DNA from: an uncultured Bacteroidales bacterium
Lineage (GTDB): Bacteria; Bacteroidota; Bacteroidia; Bacteroidales; Marinilabiliaceae
Assembly (NCBI GenBank): GCA_937892095.1
Contig: CALAVC010000199.1
Location: 1-14,175, forward strand
Length of the DNA: 14,175 bases
Reading direction: 5' to 3'
Under the pieces are notes generated by a model, which had not been told where the DNA came from, did no database searches, and was given only the letters and a program-made list of their open reading frames with translations. Position numbers and translations under genes: made by a program. The first letter of the stretch is position 1, and each line of letters opens with the position of its first letter. Below are positions 1 to 7,518 of the stretch, piece after piece.

Positions 1-1
1 C

Positions 2-763
2 GACCCACGCCTCTACTGGACCATAGGCACCTACGAAGCTGAGTATGACAGCTACACCGACGGACGTAGCAACATGATGTATCAGAAAGAGTTGACAGCC
101 AATGACAGCATTGTAACAAACACCAACAATGGTGGCATACCAATTGTGAAGCACACGGCTGCTCGCGAAAATCTTTACAACGCTGTGGTTACGGGTCTGC
201 ACTGTGGTGTCAATATTCGTCTGCTTCGTTTTGCCGACATATTGCTACTCGCTGCCGAATGCGAAAACGAGGTCAACGGACCCAACCAAACTGCTATTGA
301 CTACATCAACCGCGTGCGCAATCGCGTAGGGCTTGCAGAACTAAGCCTATCTGACTTCAGCACGAAAGACAAACTCTTTGAACAGATTGCCAACGTGGAG
401 CGTCCGAAAGAACTCGGCTGCGAGTTTGGACGAGGCATAGACCTCATTCGCTGGGGCTTCTACTACTCTACCGACCGCAAAAATCAGTTGAAAGCACACG
501 GCTCGTACACCAAGAGTACGACACTCGTTACCGAGTCGCCCGACTTTGCAACGGCAACTGCTTCGACAGTAGAGTCGCGTGGCAACACCGACAGCAGCTA
601 CAACTACTACGAAAACGGACACGAATATTTGCCCGTGCCACTGGCACAGCTTAATGCAAACCCGAACCTACGTGGCAACTCGGCCAACGAAACCGTTAGC
701 AATGCTGGCGTATATTCGGCACATAGCTACACCATTCACCCCGTTGTCAACCTCTCGGAGTAA
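2..763 (+). CDS. SusD/RagB-family glycan-binding outer-membrane lipoprotein, C-terminal part (5' truncated)
   Basis: The frame is open from base 2 to the TAA at 761-763, so the start lies outside the window. SusD-like proteins sit on top of SusC-type TonB-dependent transporters and hand oligosaccharides to them. What remains (about 253 residues) is the typical C-terminal half: DPRLYWT at the very start, then RLLRFADILLLAAECENE, which matches the family helix 'lRyAdvlLmyAEA.NE', then YINRVRNRVGL, an ERPKELGCEFGRGIDLIRWG segment, and a closing YLPVPLAQLNANPNLRGN. This order is diagnostic of the RagB/SusD C-terminal domain. No signal peptide can be seen because the N-terminus is missing. Only 43 bp separate it from the next lipoprotein gene in the same direction, so the two are probably co-transcribed. 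A SusC gene would be expected just upstream of the window. Confidence 0.93.
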   Translation, partial: DPRLYWTIGTYEAEYDSYTDGRSNMMYQKELTANDSIVTNTNNGGIPIVKHTAARENLYNAVVTGLHCGVNIRLLRFADILLLAAECENEVNGPNQTAIDYINRVRNRVGLAELSLSDFSTKDKLFEQIANVERPKELGCEFGRGIDLIRWGFYYSTDRKNQLKAHGSYTKSTTLVTESPDFATATASTVESRGNTDSSYNYYENGHEYLPVPLAQLNANPNLRGNSANETVSNAGVYSAHSYTIHPVVNLSE

Positions 764-806
764 GAATTGAGAGCAACTGAAACAAGAAAAATAAATAAGT
801 AACGTC

Positions 807-2576
807 ATGAAAAACTTTAATATACTCAAGGTCGGCATATTGGCGACAGCCCTAACGGGGCTTGTCGTCACCGCCTGCGAGGAGAGCGATGAGCTATATG
901 AGGTGGGTGAGCCCTCATGGCTTGCAAGCAAGGTCGATTCTTTGAAGGCCATTAGCGAAGCAGCTGCAAAAGCCGACACAGTCGTTCTGGCAATAGATGC
1001 CACCACAGTGGGCAGCAAAGATTGCACTGCTGGATGGTGGACAGCATTCTCGGACTACTTTGAAGTGCCAGCAGGCAAAAAACTCGTAGTCGAATTTACG
1101 AACTACTCTTCGGGAGCAAACAACTGGAACAACTGGAACCTTGCGGCTGCTAACACGAAGCGCGATGCCAATGGCTACTCTGAATATTTCGTCATACGCT
1201 CCGATGCCTACGGCTGGGGTGGCGGATATGATGGTACGCTGATGTCGACCAACTACTTCGACGAAGGCAATGCAGCCGACTGGGCAGAGTGGCTTGCAGC
1301 GATGAATGGTGCCGAAGTCGTGTTGGAAGTAGACCACTCGGCAGCAGGACCAACATTTGTTACAGCCACACAAGCTGGCAACGACGGCAAGACATACGTA
1401 GAGACATTTACGTGCGAGACGACAACATCTGCCTCAATATTTGCATGGATTGTTGCCGACGGCAGCTACTTTGAGTTCCACAGAGCCTACCTCGTGGCTT
1501 CGGAAATAACGACAATTGAGGACCAAGCAGCAAAGAGCATCGCCATAACGGATAGTCCGAAGACGGTTGACCTTGGCGATGACAACTTCTGGGGTTCGGC
1601 AGTAGCCACGGTTACCTTTGCCGATGGCACGTCGGCAAAAGTAGATAGTGCAGACCTCACCCTATCGGTATCGCCCGACATGAGCACTATTGGTCAGAAG
1701 ACCGTAACCGTTGCTTATAGCAAGACCAAGCAAGGCAACTATGGTCAGGCTGTGGCAGCAGTCTACACCATTGAGGTGGTTTCGGAAGTAACAGAAATAA
1801 GCGCAGTGGCATCGAGCGACACATACTTCTATGCCCCCGGCACGACCGAAATCAAAGAAGCCGACATTGACGTAGCAACATTAATCAAATCGGTTATCGG
1901 CAAGACGGCAGAAGGCGCAGAAGTAGACATTCCTGCTGAACAATACACCACCACAGTCAGCATACCCGAAACCTTTGGCGAAGACATAACCATCAGCATA
2001 ACATACAAAGAGCTGACGACTGAGCTAACCATAAAAGTGGCTCAAATGGAAAGCGAAAAAGTGTCGATGGCTGCCGAGTGGGGAACGATTGGTGCAGAAG
2101 ACAACACTACAGCTTTCTGGGGCGCACATGCTCCCGAAGACTATCACCTTGAACAGGGTAAGGGTGCAATATTTACTTTCACGAACTACACTTCGGGAGC
2201 AAACAACTATAATAACTTTATTGTTGTCCTCCGCAGTGCAGACAAAGCCACAGAATACATTGTCGGACGCGCCGACAACTGGTCGTGGGGTACGGGCTGG
2301 AGTGATGATCCTGTTGCAAACTTGCCGGTTCCTGACGGACTGACCAAGTCGAACGACATGGATGGTCTCGATTGGGCAAACTGGCTAGTGGCAATGAACG
2401 AAACAAAAGTCGAAGCTGAAATAATCAACAAGGGTTCGCGCGCCGACATCATGTTTACGATGACATCGGCAGACGGTACCCACACCTTTAAGCAGAACTA
2501 TCTGGGTGTGCCCATAACGGGCGACGACCTCTATATTGACTTCACTGTCGATGGTAGCCACCTTGTCTTTGAATAG
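807..2576 (+). CDS. Putative surface glycan-binding lipoprotein with duplicated domain around two Ig-like modules
   Basis: This 589-aa protein starts at ATG 807 with a lipoprotein signal peptide ending in LVVTAC (Cys24), followed by EESDE. In Bacteroidota an acidic run after the Cys usually marks export to the cell surface. The body has four parts. Domain A covers about residues 66-224. Two beta-rich Ig-like modules cover about 243-325 and 328-412; the first resembles bacterial Ig-like (Big_3-type) repeats. Domain A' covers about 426-589. A and A' share FTNY(S/T)SGANN (97-106, 458-467), a Trp/Gly-rich loop (YGWGGG, WSWGTG), the helix DWAEWLAAMN / DWANWLVAMN (158-167, 522-531) and a closing VADGS / TVDGS strand. 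The many exposed Trp and Tyr suggest carbohydrate binding. Its place between SusD and a GH43 enzyme is where surface glycan-binding proteins (SusE/F analogues) are found. Function and ligand are inferred from context; I do not recognise the A domain family. Confidence 0.85.
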   Translation: MKNFNILKVGILATALTGLVVTACEESDELYEVGEPSWLASKVDSLKAISEAAAKADTVVLAIDATTVGSKDCTAGWWTAFSDYFEVPAGKKLVVEFTNYSSGANNWNNWNLAAANTKRDANGYSEYFVIRSDAYGWGGGYDGTLMSTNYFDEGNAADWAEWLAAMNGAEVVLEVDHSAAGPTFVTATQAGNDGKTYVETFTCETTTSASIFAWIVADGSYFEFHRAYLVASEITTIEDQAAKSIAITDSPKTVDLGDDNFWGSAVATVTFADGTSAKVDSADLTLSVSPDMSTIGQKTVTVAYSKTKQGNYGQAVAAVYTIEVVSEVTEISAVASSDTYFYAPGTTEIKEADIDVATLIKSVIGKTAEGAEVDIPAEQYTTTVSIPETFGEDITISITYKELTTELTIKVAQMESEKVSMAAEWGTIGAEDNTTAFWGAHAPEDYHLEQGKGAIFTFTNYTSGANNYNNFIVVLRSADKATEYIVGRADNWSWGTGWSDDPVANLPVPDGLTKSNDMDGLDWANWLVAMNETKVEAEIINKGSRADIMFTMTSADGTHTFKQNYLGVPITGDDLYIDFTVDGSHLVFE

Positions 2577-2604
2577 CCTAACCTAATCTTTCATCCTTTT
2601 TTGT

Positions 2605-2638
2605 GCCGTCAACTGCCCGAAATATGGTAGTTGACGGC
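2605..2638 (+). terminator. Stem-loop between the glycan-binding protein and GH43 genes
   Basis: GCCGTCAACT (2605-2614) and AGTTGACGGC (2629-2638) form a perfect 10-bp stem around a 14-nt loop, 28 bp after the upstream stop codon. The stem is followed only by TTCTAATC, so the U-tract is poor on the + strand. It could be a weak or partial terminator, or an mRNA processing or stability element that sets different levels for the two genes. It ends 22 bp before the GH43 ATG. Confidence 0.6.
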
Positions 2639-2660
2639 TTCTAATCACTACTTCAGAAAA

Positions 2661-4625
2661 ATGGCACTACACTTGCTCAACAGATATTTCAGTCTATCGC
2701 TATTGGCCACAAGCCTCATATCGGCAAGCCTTACACTCGCTGGTTGCTCCGATGACGACGATGACACACCAACAAATGGCACGACAGAACAGACGACCAA
2801 ATCGCGTGTAGGCTCAGTGTCGGGCGTTTCGATTGGAACACCTACGGCATCGGACATAACACCCTATCAGGCAAAGATAACGGCGACGACAAGCGAATGG
2901 AACAAATATCACTCGGCATATATCTACTATTCGACCTCGGTCAACATGACGGGAGCGAAGTCGATAAGTTGCGACTACCTAAGCAATGAGATAACGGCGA
3001 CACTCACAAGTTTGCAATCTGCCACAGCATACTATGTCTATGCTCTGCTACGCTCGTCGCAAGAAGAAGATATATATTCCGACACCATTAGCTTCACGAC
3101 TGCCGAAGCTTCGCTAAGCGAATACGTTGGTCCGACCTACGTGGACGACTATCGCAACATTTTGAGTTGGGACAAACGTAGCAGTTGGAATCTGGCCAAC
3201 GTACACGACCCTTCGGTCATGCTTGCCGACGACGGCTACTACTATATGTATCAAACCGACGCATCGTTTGGCAACGCACACACAGCTGGTGGTCACTTTC
3301 ATGCTCGACGTTCAAAAAATCTGATAGACTGGGAATATATGGGTGGCACAATGCAAAGCACGCCAGCATGGGTGCTTCAAAAGTGTAATGAATATCGCGC
3401 CAAACTCGGACTATCAGACATCACCAATCCCGCCTATGGCTGGTGGGCACCCACGGCACGCAAGGTCAAGACAGGGCTTTACCGAATGTACTATAGCATT
3501 GTGATAGACAACTACATTGGCAGTGGCGAACCAGCCTCGACGGGTACGTTTGACAAAACGTGGGGCGAGCGTGCGTTCATAGGTCTTATGGAGACATCTG
3601 ACCCTGCCTCGAACGAGTGGGAAGACAAAGGCTTCGTCATCTGCTCGTCGAGCGACAAAGGGACAAACTACTCGCGCACTTCGACGTCCGATTGGAGTGG
3701 CTACTTCAAGTTTAATGCCATCGACCCATCGTACGTCATCACGCCCGAAGGTGAACATTGGCTCATATATGGATCTTGGCATTCGGGCATAGCCGCTGTG
3801 CAACTCGACCCCGAAACTGGCAAAACAAAGGAGACTCTGCCCGACCCATGGGGTTCGGCGACCGACATTGCAACATACGGCAAGCTAATTTACACTCGCT
3901 CGAAAAGCAGCCGTTGGCAAGCAAGCGAAGGACCTGAAGTGGTCTATCACGACGGCTACTACTACCTCTTCCTTGCCTACGACGGACTCGACGTGCCATA
4001 CAACACACGCGTTGTCCGCTCAACAAGCATCAGTGGACCATATGAAGACATCAACGGAACCGACGTAACCAACACAGGTGGCGATGCCTACCCCATAATG
4101 ACTCACCCATATAAATTTAGTGGCGACCAAGGCTGGGTAGGTATTTCGCATTGCGCTGTGTGGACCGACAACAACGACAACTGGTTCTTTGCTTCGCAAG
4201 GACGATTCCCATCGGACTACGACTCGTGGTCGCCCAATGCTGTCATGATGGGGCACGTACGCCGAATCGTGTGGACCGAAGACGGATGGCCACTCGTACT
4301 CCCCGAACGCTACGGCAACGTGCCACAAACCACAATTAGCGAAAGCGAACTTGTTGGCACATGGGAGCACATTGACCTAAGCTACTTGTATGGCAAACAA
4401 CGCACTTCGAGCGAAATGACACTCGATGCAAGTCATAGTGTAACTTCTGGAACGTGGAAAGGCTCTGCGTGGAGCTTCGACAGCTCGAAAAACATATTGA
4501 CCATAGGGTCTGTCAAGCTCTACATTAGTCGTGAATGCGATTGGGAAACAAGCGGACGACCAGCTACGATTGTCTACGCTGGCATTGGTAGCAACAAAAC
4601 ATATTGGGGCAAAAAAATCGACTAA
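2661..4625 (+). CDS. GH43 family surface lipoprotein, probable endo-1,5-alpha-L-arabinanase
   Basis: I chose ATG 2661 (654 aa). A TTG in the same frame at 2631 lies inside a stem-loop and would put extra residues before the signal peptide. The signal peptide ends LTLAGC (Cys29) and is followed by SDDDDD, a strong surface-export signature. An N-terminal fibronectin-III-like module (about 40-150) precedes a five-bladed GH43 propeller (about 160-550) with the usual residues: HDPSV with Asp183 as base, FNAIDPS with Asp355, SEGPE with Glu423 as acid, and ISHC with His497, as in Bacillus endo-arabinanases. The AIDPS and SEGP contexts favour arabinanase over xylosidase or arabinofuranosidase. A C-terminal beta-rich domain (about 555-654) matches the extra domain of large GH43 arabinanases. 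It should cut the alpha-1,5-arabinan backbone outside the cell and release oligosaccharides for SusCD import. The GH43 call is firm; the exact substrate is inferred. Confidence 0.93.
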   Translation: MALHLLNRYFSLSLLATSLISASLTLAGCSDDDDDTPTNGTTEQTTKSRVGSVSGVSIGTPTASDITPYQAKITATTSEWNKYHSAYIYYSTSVNMTGAKSISCDYLSNEITATLTSLQSATAYYVYALLRSSQEEDIYSDTISFTTAEASLSEYVGPTYVDDYRNILSWDKRSSWNLANVHDPSVMLADDGYYYMYQTDASFGNAHTAGGHFHARRSKNLIDWEYMGGTMQSTPAWVLQKCNEYRAKLGLSDITNPAYGWWAPTARKVKTGLYRMYYSIVIDNYIGSGEPASTGTFDKTWGERAFIGLMETSDPASNEWEDKGFVICSSSDKGTNYSRTSTSDWSGYFKFNAIDPSYVITPEGEHWLIYGSWHSGIAAVQLDPETGKTKETLPDPWGSATDIATYGKLIYTRSKSSRWQASEGPEVVYHDGYYYLFLAYDGLDVPYNTRVVRSTSISGPYEDINGTDVTNTGGDAYPIMTHPYKFSGDQGWVGISHCAVWTDNNDNWFFASQGRFPSDYDSWSPNAVMMGHVRRIVWTEDGWPLVLPERYGNVPQTTISESELVGTWEHIDLSYLYGKQRTSSEMTLDASHSVTSGTWKGSAWSFDSSKNILTIGSVKLYISRECDWETSGRPATIVYAGIGSNKTYWGKKID

Positions 4626-4663
4626 CCTAACCTATCACACATAAGAAAATTTGCTCCACACGT

Positions 4664-4707
4664 CAATCGACGGTCTTTTCATAGCAAAAGGCCGTCGATT
4701 GCTTTTT
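4664..4707 (+). terminator. Strong intrinsic terminator after the GH43 gene
   Basis: CAATCGACGG (4664-4673) pairs with CCGTCGATTG (4692-4701). The stem continues through a T-G wobble and CTTTT/AAAAG, giving 16 pairs around a 6-nt loop (4680-4685), followed by CTTTTT (4702-4707). It lies 39 bp past the GH43 stop and closes the polysaccharide-utilisation transcript. Confidence 0.9.
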
Positions 4708-4720
4708 GGTGCAAGCAGTC

Positions 4721-4747
4721 TTGCTACGTGAATTTCTGTTAACTTTG
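4721..4747 (+). promoter_or_regulatory. Bacteroidota-type promoter for the HAD-Dus-YkgJ-PgeF operon
   Basis: TAACTTTG at 4740-4747 is an exact match to the -7 element TAnnTTTG used by the Bacteroidota primary sigma factor. A TTG at 4721-4723 may serve as the -33 element, although its 16-bp spacing is shorter than the usual 19-20. The box sits just after the upstream terminator and only 8 bp before the ATG at 4756, so the expected transcript would have a leader of only a few bases. Confidence 0.6.
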
Positions 4748-4755
4748 CCGTCGGA

Positions 4756-5541
4756 ATGAACACTAAAATCAAAGCTGCTTTTTTCGACATTGACGGCACT
4801 CTCGTCAGTTTCAACACTCATTGTGTCCCACAAAGTGCCAAACAAGCCCTCAACCTACTCCGCCAAAATGGTGTACGATGTTTCATATCGTCGGGGCGGC
4901 ACATCTCGAACATAAACAATTTGCCTGGTCTGACATTCGACGGCTACATTACTGTCAACGGAGGCATGACATATTGCAATGGCACGCTAATAGACAGCAA
5001 TCCGATAGACAAAAAAGACGTCAAGACTATGCTCGACATGATTTACGAAGAGAATCGGTTTCCGTCGTGTTTTGTGCGTCAAGACGGGTTGCTACTAAGC
5101 CATGAGACCGCAGCAACCGACCAAATCTTTCGTCAGCTACGTTTTGACCCCATGCCACCCATTGCCGACTTGCGCACACTCACCGATGAACCTATATACC
5201 AAATGATTACGTTTTTCGGACCCGACATAGAAAGCGAAATCATGCAACGGTTGCCCTCTTGCGCATCGGAGCGTTGGAGCCCTGTTTTTACCGATGTTGT
5301 GCCACGTGGACAGAGCAAAGTGCGTGGCATCGAAAAGATATGCAACAAACTAAGCATTTTGCCCTCAGAAATAGTGGCTTTTGGCGACGGTGGCAACGAC
5401 ATCGACATGTTGCGCTATGCAGGCATAGGCGTGGCCATGGGTGGCGCAGAAGAATTGGTTAAAAGTGCTGCCGACATAGTAGCCCCCGACGTAGATAAGG
5501 ACGGCATTTGGCACGTAGTACAAAACATCTTAAACGATTAG
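4756..5541 (+). CDS. Cof-type HAD-superfamily phosphatase (HAD-IIB)
   Basis: This 261-aa cytoplasmic protein shows all four HAD motifs. Motif I is FFDIDGTL, with nucleophile Asp11 and Asp13. Motif II is ISSGR (Ser45/Ser46). Motif III is RGQSKVRG, with Lys188. Motif IV is FGDGGNDIDML, with Asp211 and Asp215, followed by GIGVAMGGA. The insert between motifs II and III (about 85-185) is the C2B cap typical of Cof/YbiV/YidA sugar-phosphate and flavin-phosphate phosphatases. Length is normal for the family. The individual substrate cannot be read from sequence. It is the first gene of a four-gene + strand operon, and the tRNA-dihydrouridine synthase gene starts 9 bp after its stop. Confidence 0.93.
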   Translation: MNTKIKAAFFDIDGTLVSFNTHCVPQSAKQALNLLRQNGVRCFISSGRHISNINNLPGLTFDGYITVNGGMTYCNGTLIDSNPIDKKDVKTMLDMIYEENRFPSCFVRQDGLLLSHETAATDQIFRQLRFDPMPPIADLRTLTDEPIYQMITFFGPDIESEIMQRLPSCASERWSPVFTDVVPRGQSKVRGIEKICNKLSILPSEIVAFGDGGNDIDMLRYAGIGVAMGGAEELVKSAADIVAPDVDKDGIWHVVQNILND

Positions 5542-5550
5542 CAAACAAAC

Positions 5551-6501
5551 GTGATTGACAAGAAATACGAGATACATTTTGCACCATTACAAGGACTTAC
5601 TGATGGTGCTTTTCGTCGCCTACACTCCCAAATATATGGCGGAATAGACTATTACTACACACCTTTTGTCCGCATAGAACATGGCGACTTTCGCCGACGC
5701 GACCTACGCGAGATTGCCGAAGACGAAATGCCCAACACAATATGGCAAGTACTTCCCGGCTCGGGCGAAGAGCTACTTCGCCTTTGCGAACCATTGCTAA
5801 GCAGTGGCAAACGACGCATAGACATAAACGTAGGTTGTCCGTTTCCGCCCATAATGGCACACGGTCGTGGCGCTACACTGCTCAACAACCCCGACCGACT
5901 TGCTGACGTGCTTAGCGCAACACACCAGTTGCCCTCAGACACCGAGGTAAGCCTAAAAATGCGCTTAGGATATGACGACCCCTACCAATGGAAAGAAATA
6001 ATCGACATCGTCAACGAAGCACGCCTTGCGCACGTGTGCTTGCACGCACGCTTTGCCAAGCAACAATATAAGGGCACATGCGACACGGAAGCCTTTGGGG
6101 ACTTTGCCAACGAATGTAAGCATCCGTTGCTCTACAATGGCGACATCCGAACCGCATCCGATGCCGAAAAGATAACGACAGACTTTCCGTCGCTCAAAGG
6201 CATAATGATTGGTCGTGGACTAATCGTAGACATGCTTCTTGCCACCCGACTACGTGGGCAAGCGCCTTCGACTGATGACGAAATAAACCTCTTTGCACAA
6301 ATGCACGAAGCTCTCTGCGCAAGCCTCGCCGAACGATATGCAGACGACCGACAAGTGGTTAGCCACATGCAACCATTTTGGGAGTACTTCTACGTCGAAG
6401 CCGACCACAAGCTACGCAAAGTAATCAAGAAAGCACATACACTCAGCGCATACAATGCTGCAACGGGTGCACTCATCGGTTCTCTTCGTCAAAACGCATA
6501 G
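5551..6501 (+). CDS. tRNA-dihydrouridine synthase family protein
   Basis: This protein (316 aa) reduces specific uridines of tRNA to dihydrouridine with FMN and NADPH. The start is GTG at 5551, 9 bp after the HAD stop; it gives the expected N-terminus EIHFAPLQGLTDGAFRRL, the FMN-binding first strand (family 'APM.GvTd..fR'). The active-site loop is NVGCPFPP with Cys96, followed by HGRGATLL. Further family motifs are SLKMRLGYD (Lys136), HARFAKQQYKG (His165), YNGDI (196-199) for FMN, and IMIGRG (218-223). A C-terminal helical tRNA-binding domain follows (about 240-316). The second motif reads HARFAKQ where most Dus proteins have HGRT..Q, as seen in some DusC-like and Bacteroidota members. The position it modifies (U16, U20 or other) is not clear, so no letter is given. 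Confidence 0.93.
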   Translation: MIDKKYEIHFAPLQGLTDGAFRRLHSQIYGGIDYYYTPFVRIEHGDFRRRDLREIAEDEMPNTIWQVLPGSGEELLRLCEPLLSSGKRRIDINVGCPFPPIMAHGRGATLLNNPDRLADVLSATHQLPSDTEVSLKMRLGYDDPYQWKEIIDIVNEARLAHVCLHARFAKQQYKGTCDTEAFGDFANECKHPLLYNGDIRTASDAEKITTDFPSLKGIMIGRGLIVDMLLATRLRGQAPSTDDEINLFAQMHEALCASLAERYADDRQVVSHMQPFWEYFYVEADHKLRKVIKKAHTLSAYNAATGALIGSLRQNA

Positions 6502-6504
6502 GAT

Positions 6505-6762
6505 ATGGAATGTCGCATAGGTTGTGGAGCTTGTTGCATAGCCATTTCAATCAGTTCGCCCATTCCGGGCATGCCCAACGGAAAACCCGGTGGCATGCCA
6601 TGCATACACCTAACACCCGACCGACGATGTGCCATTTTTGATAGTCCAGACCGCCCACGCGTGTGCGACGGCTTCAAAGCCGAAAAACTTTTTTGCGGAC
6701 AGACCAACGAAGAGGCCATGCACATACTCTCACAATTAGAAAAACAGTGCCAGCCCAGATGA
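6505..6762 (+). CDS. YkgJ-type cysteine-cluster (putative metal-binding) small protein
   Basis: This 85-aa protein opens with MECRIGCGACC, giving the C-x3-C-x2-CC cluster (Cys3, 7, 10, 11) of the YkgJ/UPF0153 family, often described as putative zinc- or iron-chelating. Further cysteines at 33, 42, 54 and 64 lie in PCIHL, RRCAIF, RVCDGF and LFCGQ, the usual order in this family (C...L.....C.IY..RP..C..F). No signal peptide or membrane segment is seen. It begins 3 bp after the Dus stop, and its TGA overlaps the ATG of the next gene (ATGA, 6759-6762), so translation is probably coupled to PgeF. The biochemical role of the family is not established. Confidence 0.88.
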   Translation: MECRIGCGACCIAISISSPIPGMPNGKPGGMPCIHLTPDRRCAIFDSPDRPRVCDGFKAEKLFCGQTNEEAMHILSQLEKQCQPR

Positions 6763-7433
6763 CGACCGACTTTACATATCTTGACACCGACGACAATTTT
6801 TGTGGTGGAGGAGCACAGACTTTCTGCTTTGCACCACAAGCCAACACCGACCTGCGCAACGCCGTAAGGTGCGTTTGCCAATGTTCATCGGTGGCTTTTG
6901 CAGAGCAAGTGCATAGCGACATAGTTGTCGTCGTAGACCACGAAAACGTTAATAATCTTGGACGAGCCGACGCGCTCGTAACAACAGAAAGGGGTATTGC
7001 CATCTGCATTCGCACTGCCGACTGCATCCCACTGCTACTCTTCGACCCGACCACCCAAATTGCAGCAGCAATACATTCTGGTTGGCGTGGCACAGCACAA
7101 CGCATAACCACAAATGCTGTCGAGTGCATGAAAAGTCTGGGCGCAAAGCCACACAACATCTTTGCCCGATTTGGTCCACACATTCAAGCCGTAAGCTACA
7201 CTGTGGGCACCGATGTTGTCGAAGCCATCGGAAACCGCTTTGCCTACACCGACTCCAACGGGCTGCTACACGCATGCCTGCAAGTTGCCGTCGTCGAGCA
7301 ACTCATGTCCTCTGGACTAAAAAAGGAAAACATAGAGACGTGCGCCACCGACACTTTTGCCTCCGACAACCTGCCATCTTATAGGCGTACGCACACATCA
7401 TTGCGCATGATAACAGGCATTGTCATCAGATAA
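6759..7433 (+). CDS. pgeF: PgeF-like peptidoglycan editing factor (YfiH/laccase-domain protein)
   Basis: This 224-aa cytoplasmic protein belongs to the YfiH/DUF152 family. Members act on purine nucleosides, and E. coli PgeF keeps wrong amino acids out of UDP-MurNAc precursors. The start is ATG 6759, overlapping the upstream stop; a GTG at 6663 would overlap the YkgJ frame by about 100 bp and is less likely. The metal-site residues are present: His52 in AEQVHSD, Cys89 in RTADCIPLLL and His106 in IHSGWRGTAQ. The family signatures GPHI (139-142), YTVG and CATDTFASD...SYRR (195-210) follow. The N-terminus is short and lacks the usual 'GFSTR.GG.S' loop (it reads FCFAPQANTDLRN), so substrate handling may differ. 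It is the last gene before a strong terminator. Confidence 0.88.
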   Translation: MTTDFTYLDTDDNFCGGGAQTFCFAPQANTDLRNAVRCVCQCSSVAFAEQVHSDIVVVVDHENVNNLGRADALVTTERGIAICIRTADCIPLLLFDPTTQIAAAIHSGWRGTAQRITTNAVECMKSLGAKPHNIFARFGPHIQAVSYTVGTDVVEAIGNRFAYTDSNGLLHACLQVAVVEQLMSSGLKKENIETCATDTFASDNLPSYRRTHTSLRMITGIVIR

Positions 7434-7441
7434 AAAAAAGA

Positions 7442-7475
7442 GTGAGGCGAGGAAATATTGCTTTCCTCGCCTCAC
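7442..7475. terminator. Bidirectional intrinsic terminator between convergent genes
   Basis: A perfect 14-bp stem, GTGAGGCGAGGAAA (7442-7455) with TTTCCTCGCCTCAC (7462-7475), surrounds a 6-nt loop. On the minus strand it is followed by a T-tract (A run at 7433-7439 on +), and on the plus strand by GTTTAC. It lies 8 bp after the pgeF stop and 43 bp after the end of the facing lipoprotein gene, so it can stop transcription from both sides, most efficiently on the minus strand. Confidence 0.9.
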
Positions 7476-7518
7476 GTTTACTACGCTGACTATGCACGCT
7501 ATACGCTAATAGTCATAA

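Noticed and set aside
2631..2660. Upstream TTG start for the GH43 gene
   Set aside because: It lies inside a perfect 10-bp hairpin and adds ten polar residues before a signal peptide that starts well at ATG 2661.
5133..5408. Long minus-strand frames opposite the HAD, Dus, PgeF, RseP and MltD genes
   Set aside because: They mirror strongly conserved + strand genes, have Ser/Arg-rich shadow composition and show no motif, signal peptide or start context of their own.
6663..6758. Upstream GTG start for pgeF
   Set aside because: It would overlap the YkgJ-type gene by about 100 bp with a Lys/Arg-rich, family-unlike extension; ATG 6759 gives an ATGA overlap instead.
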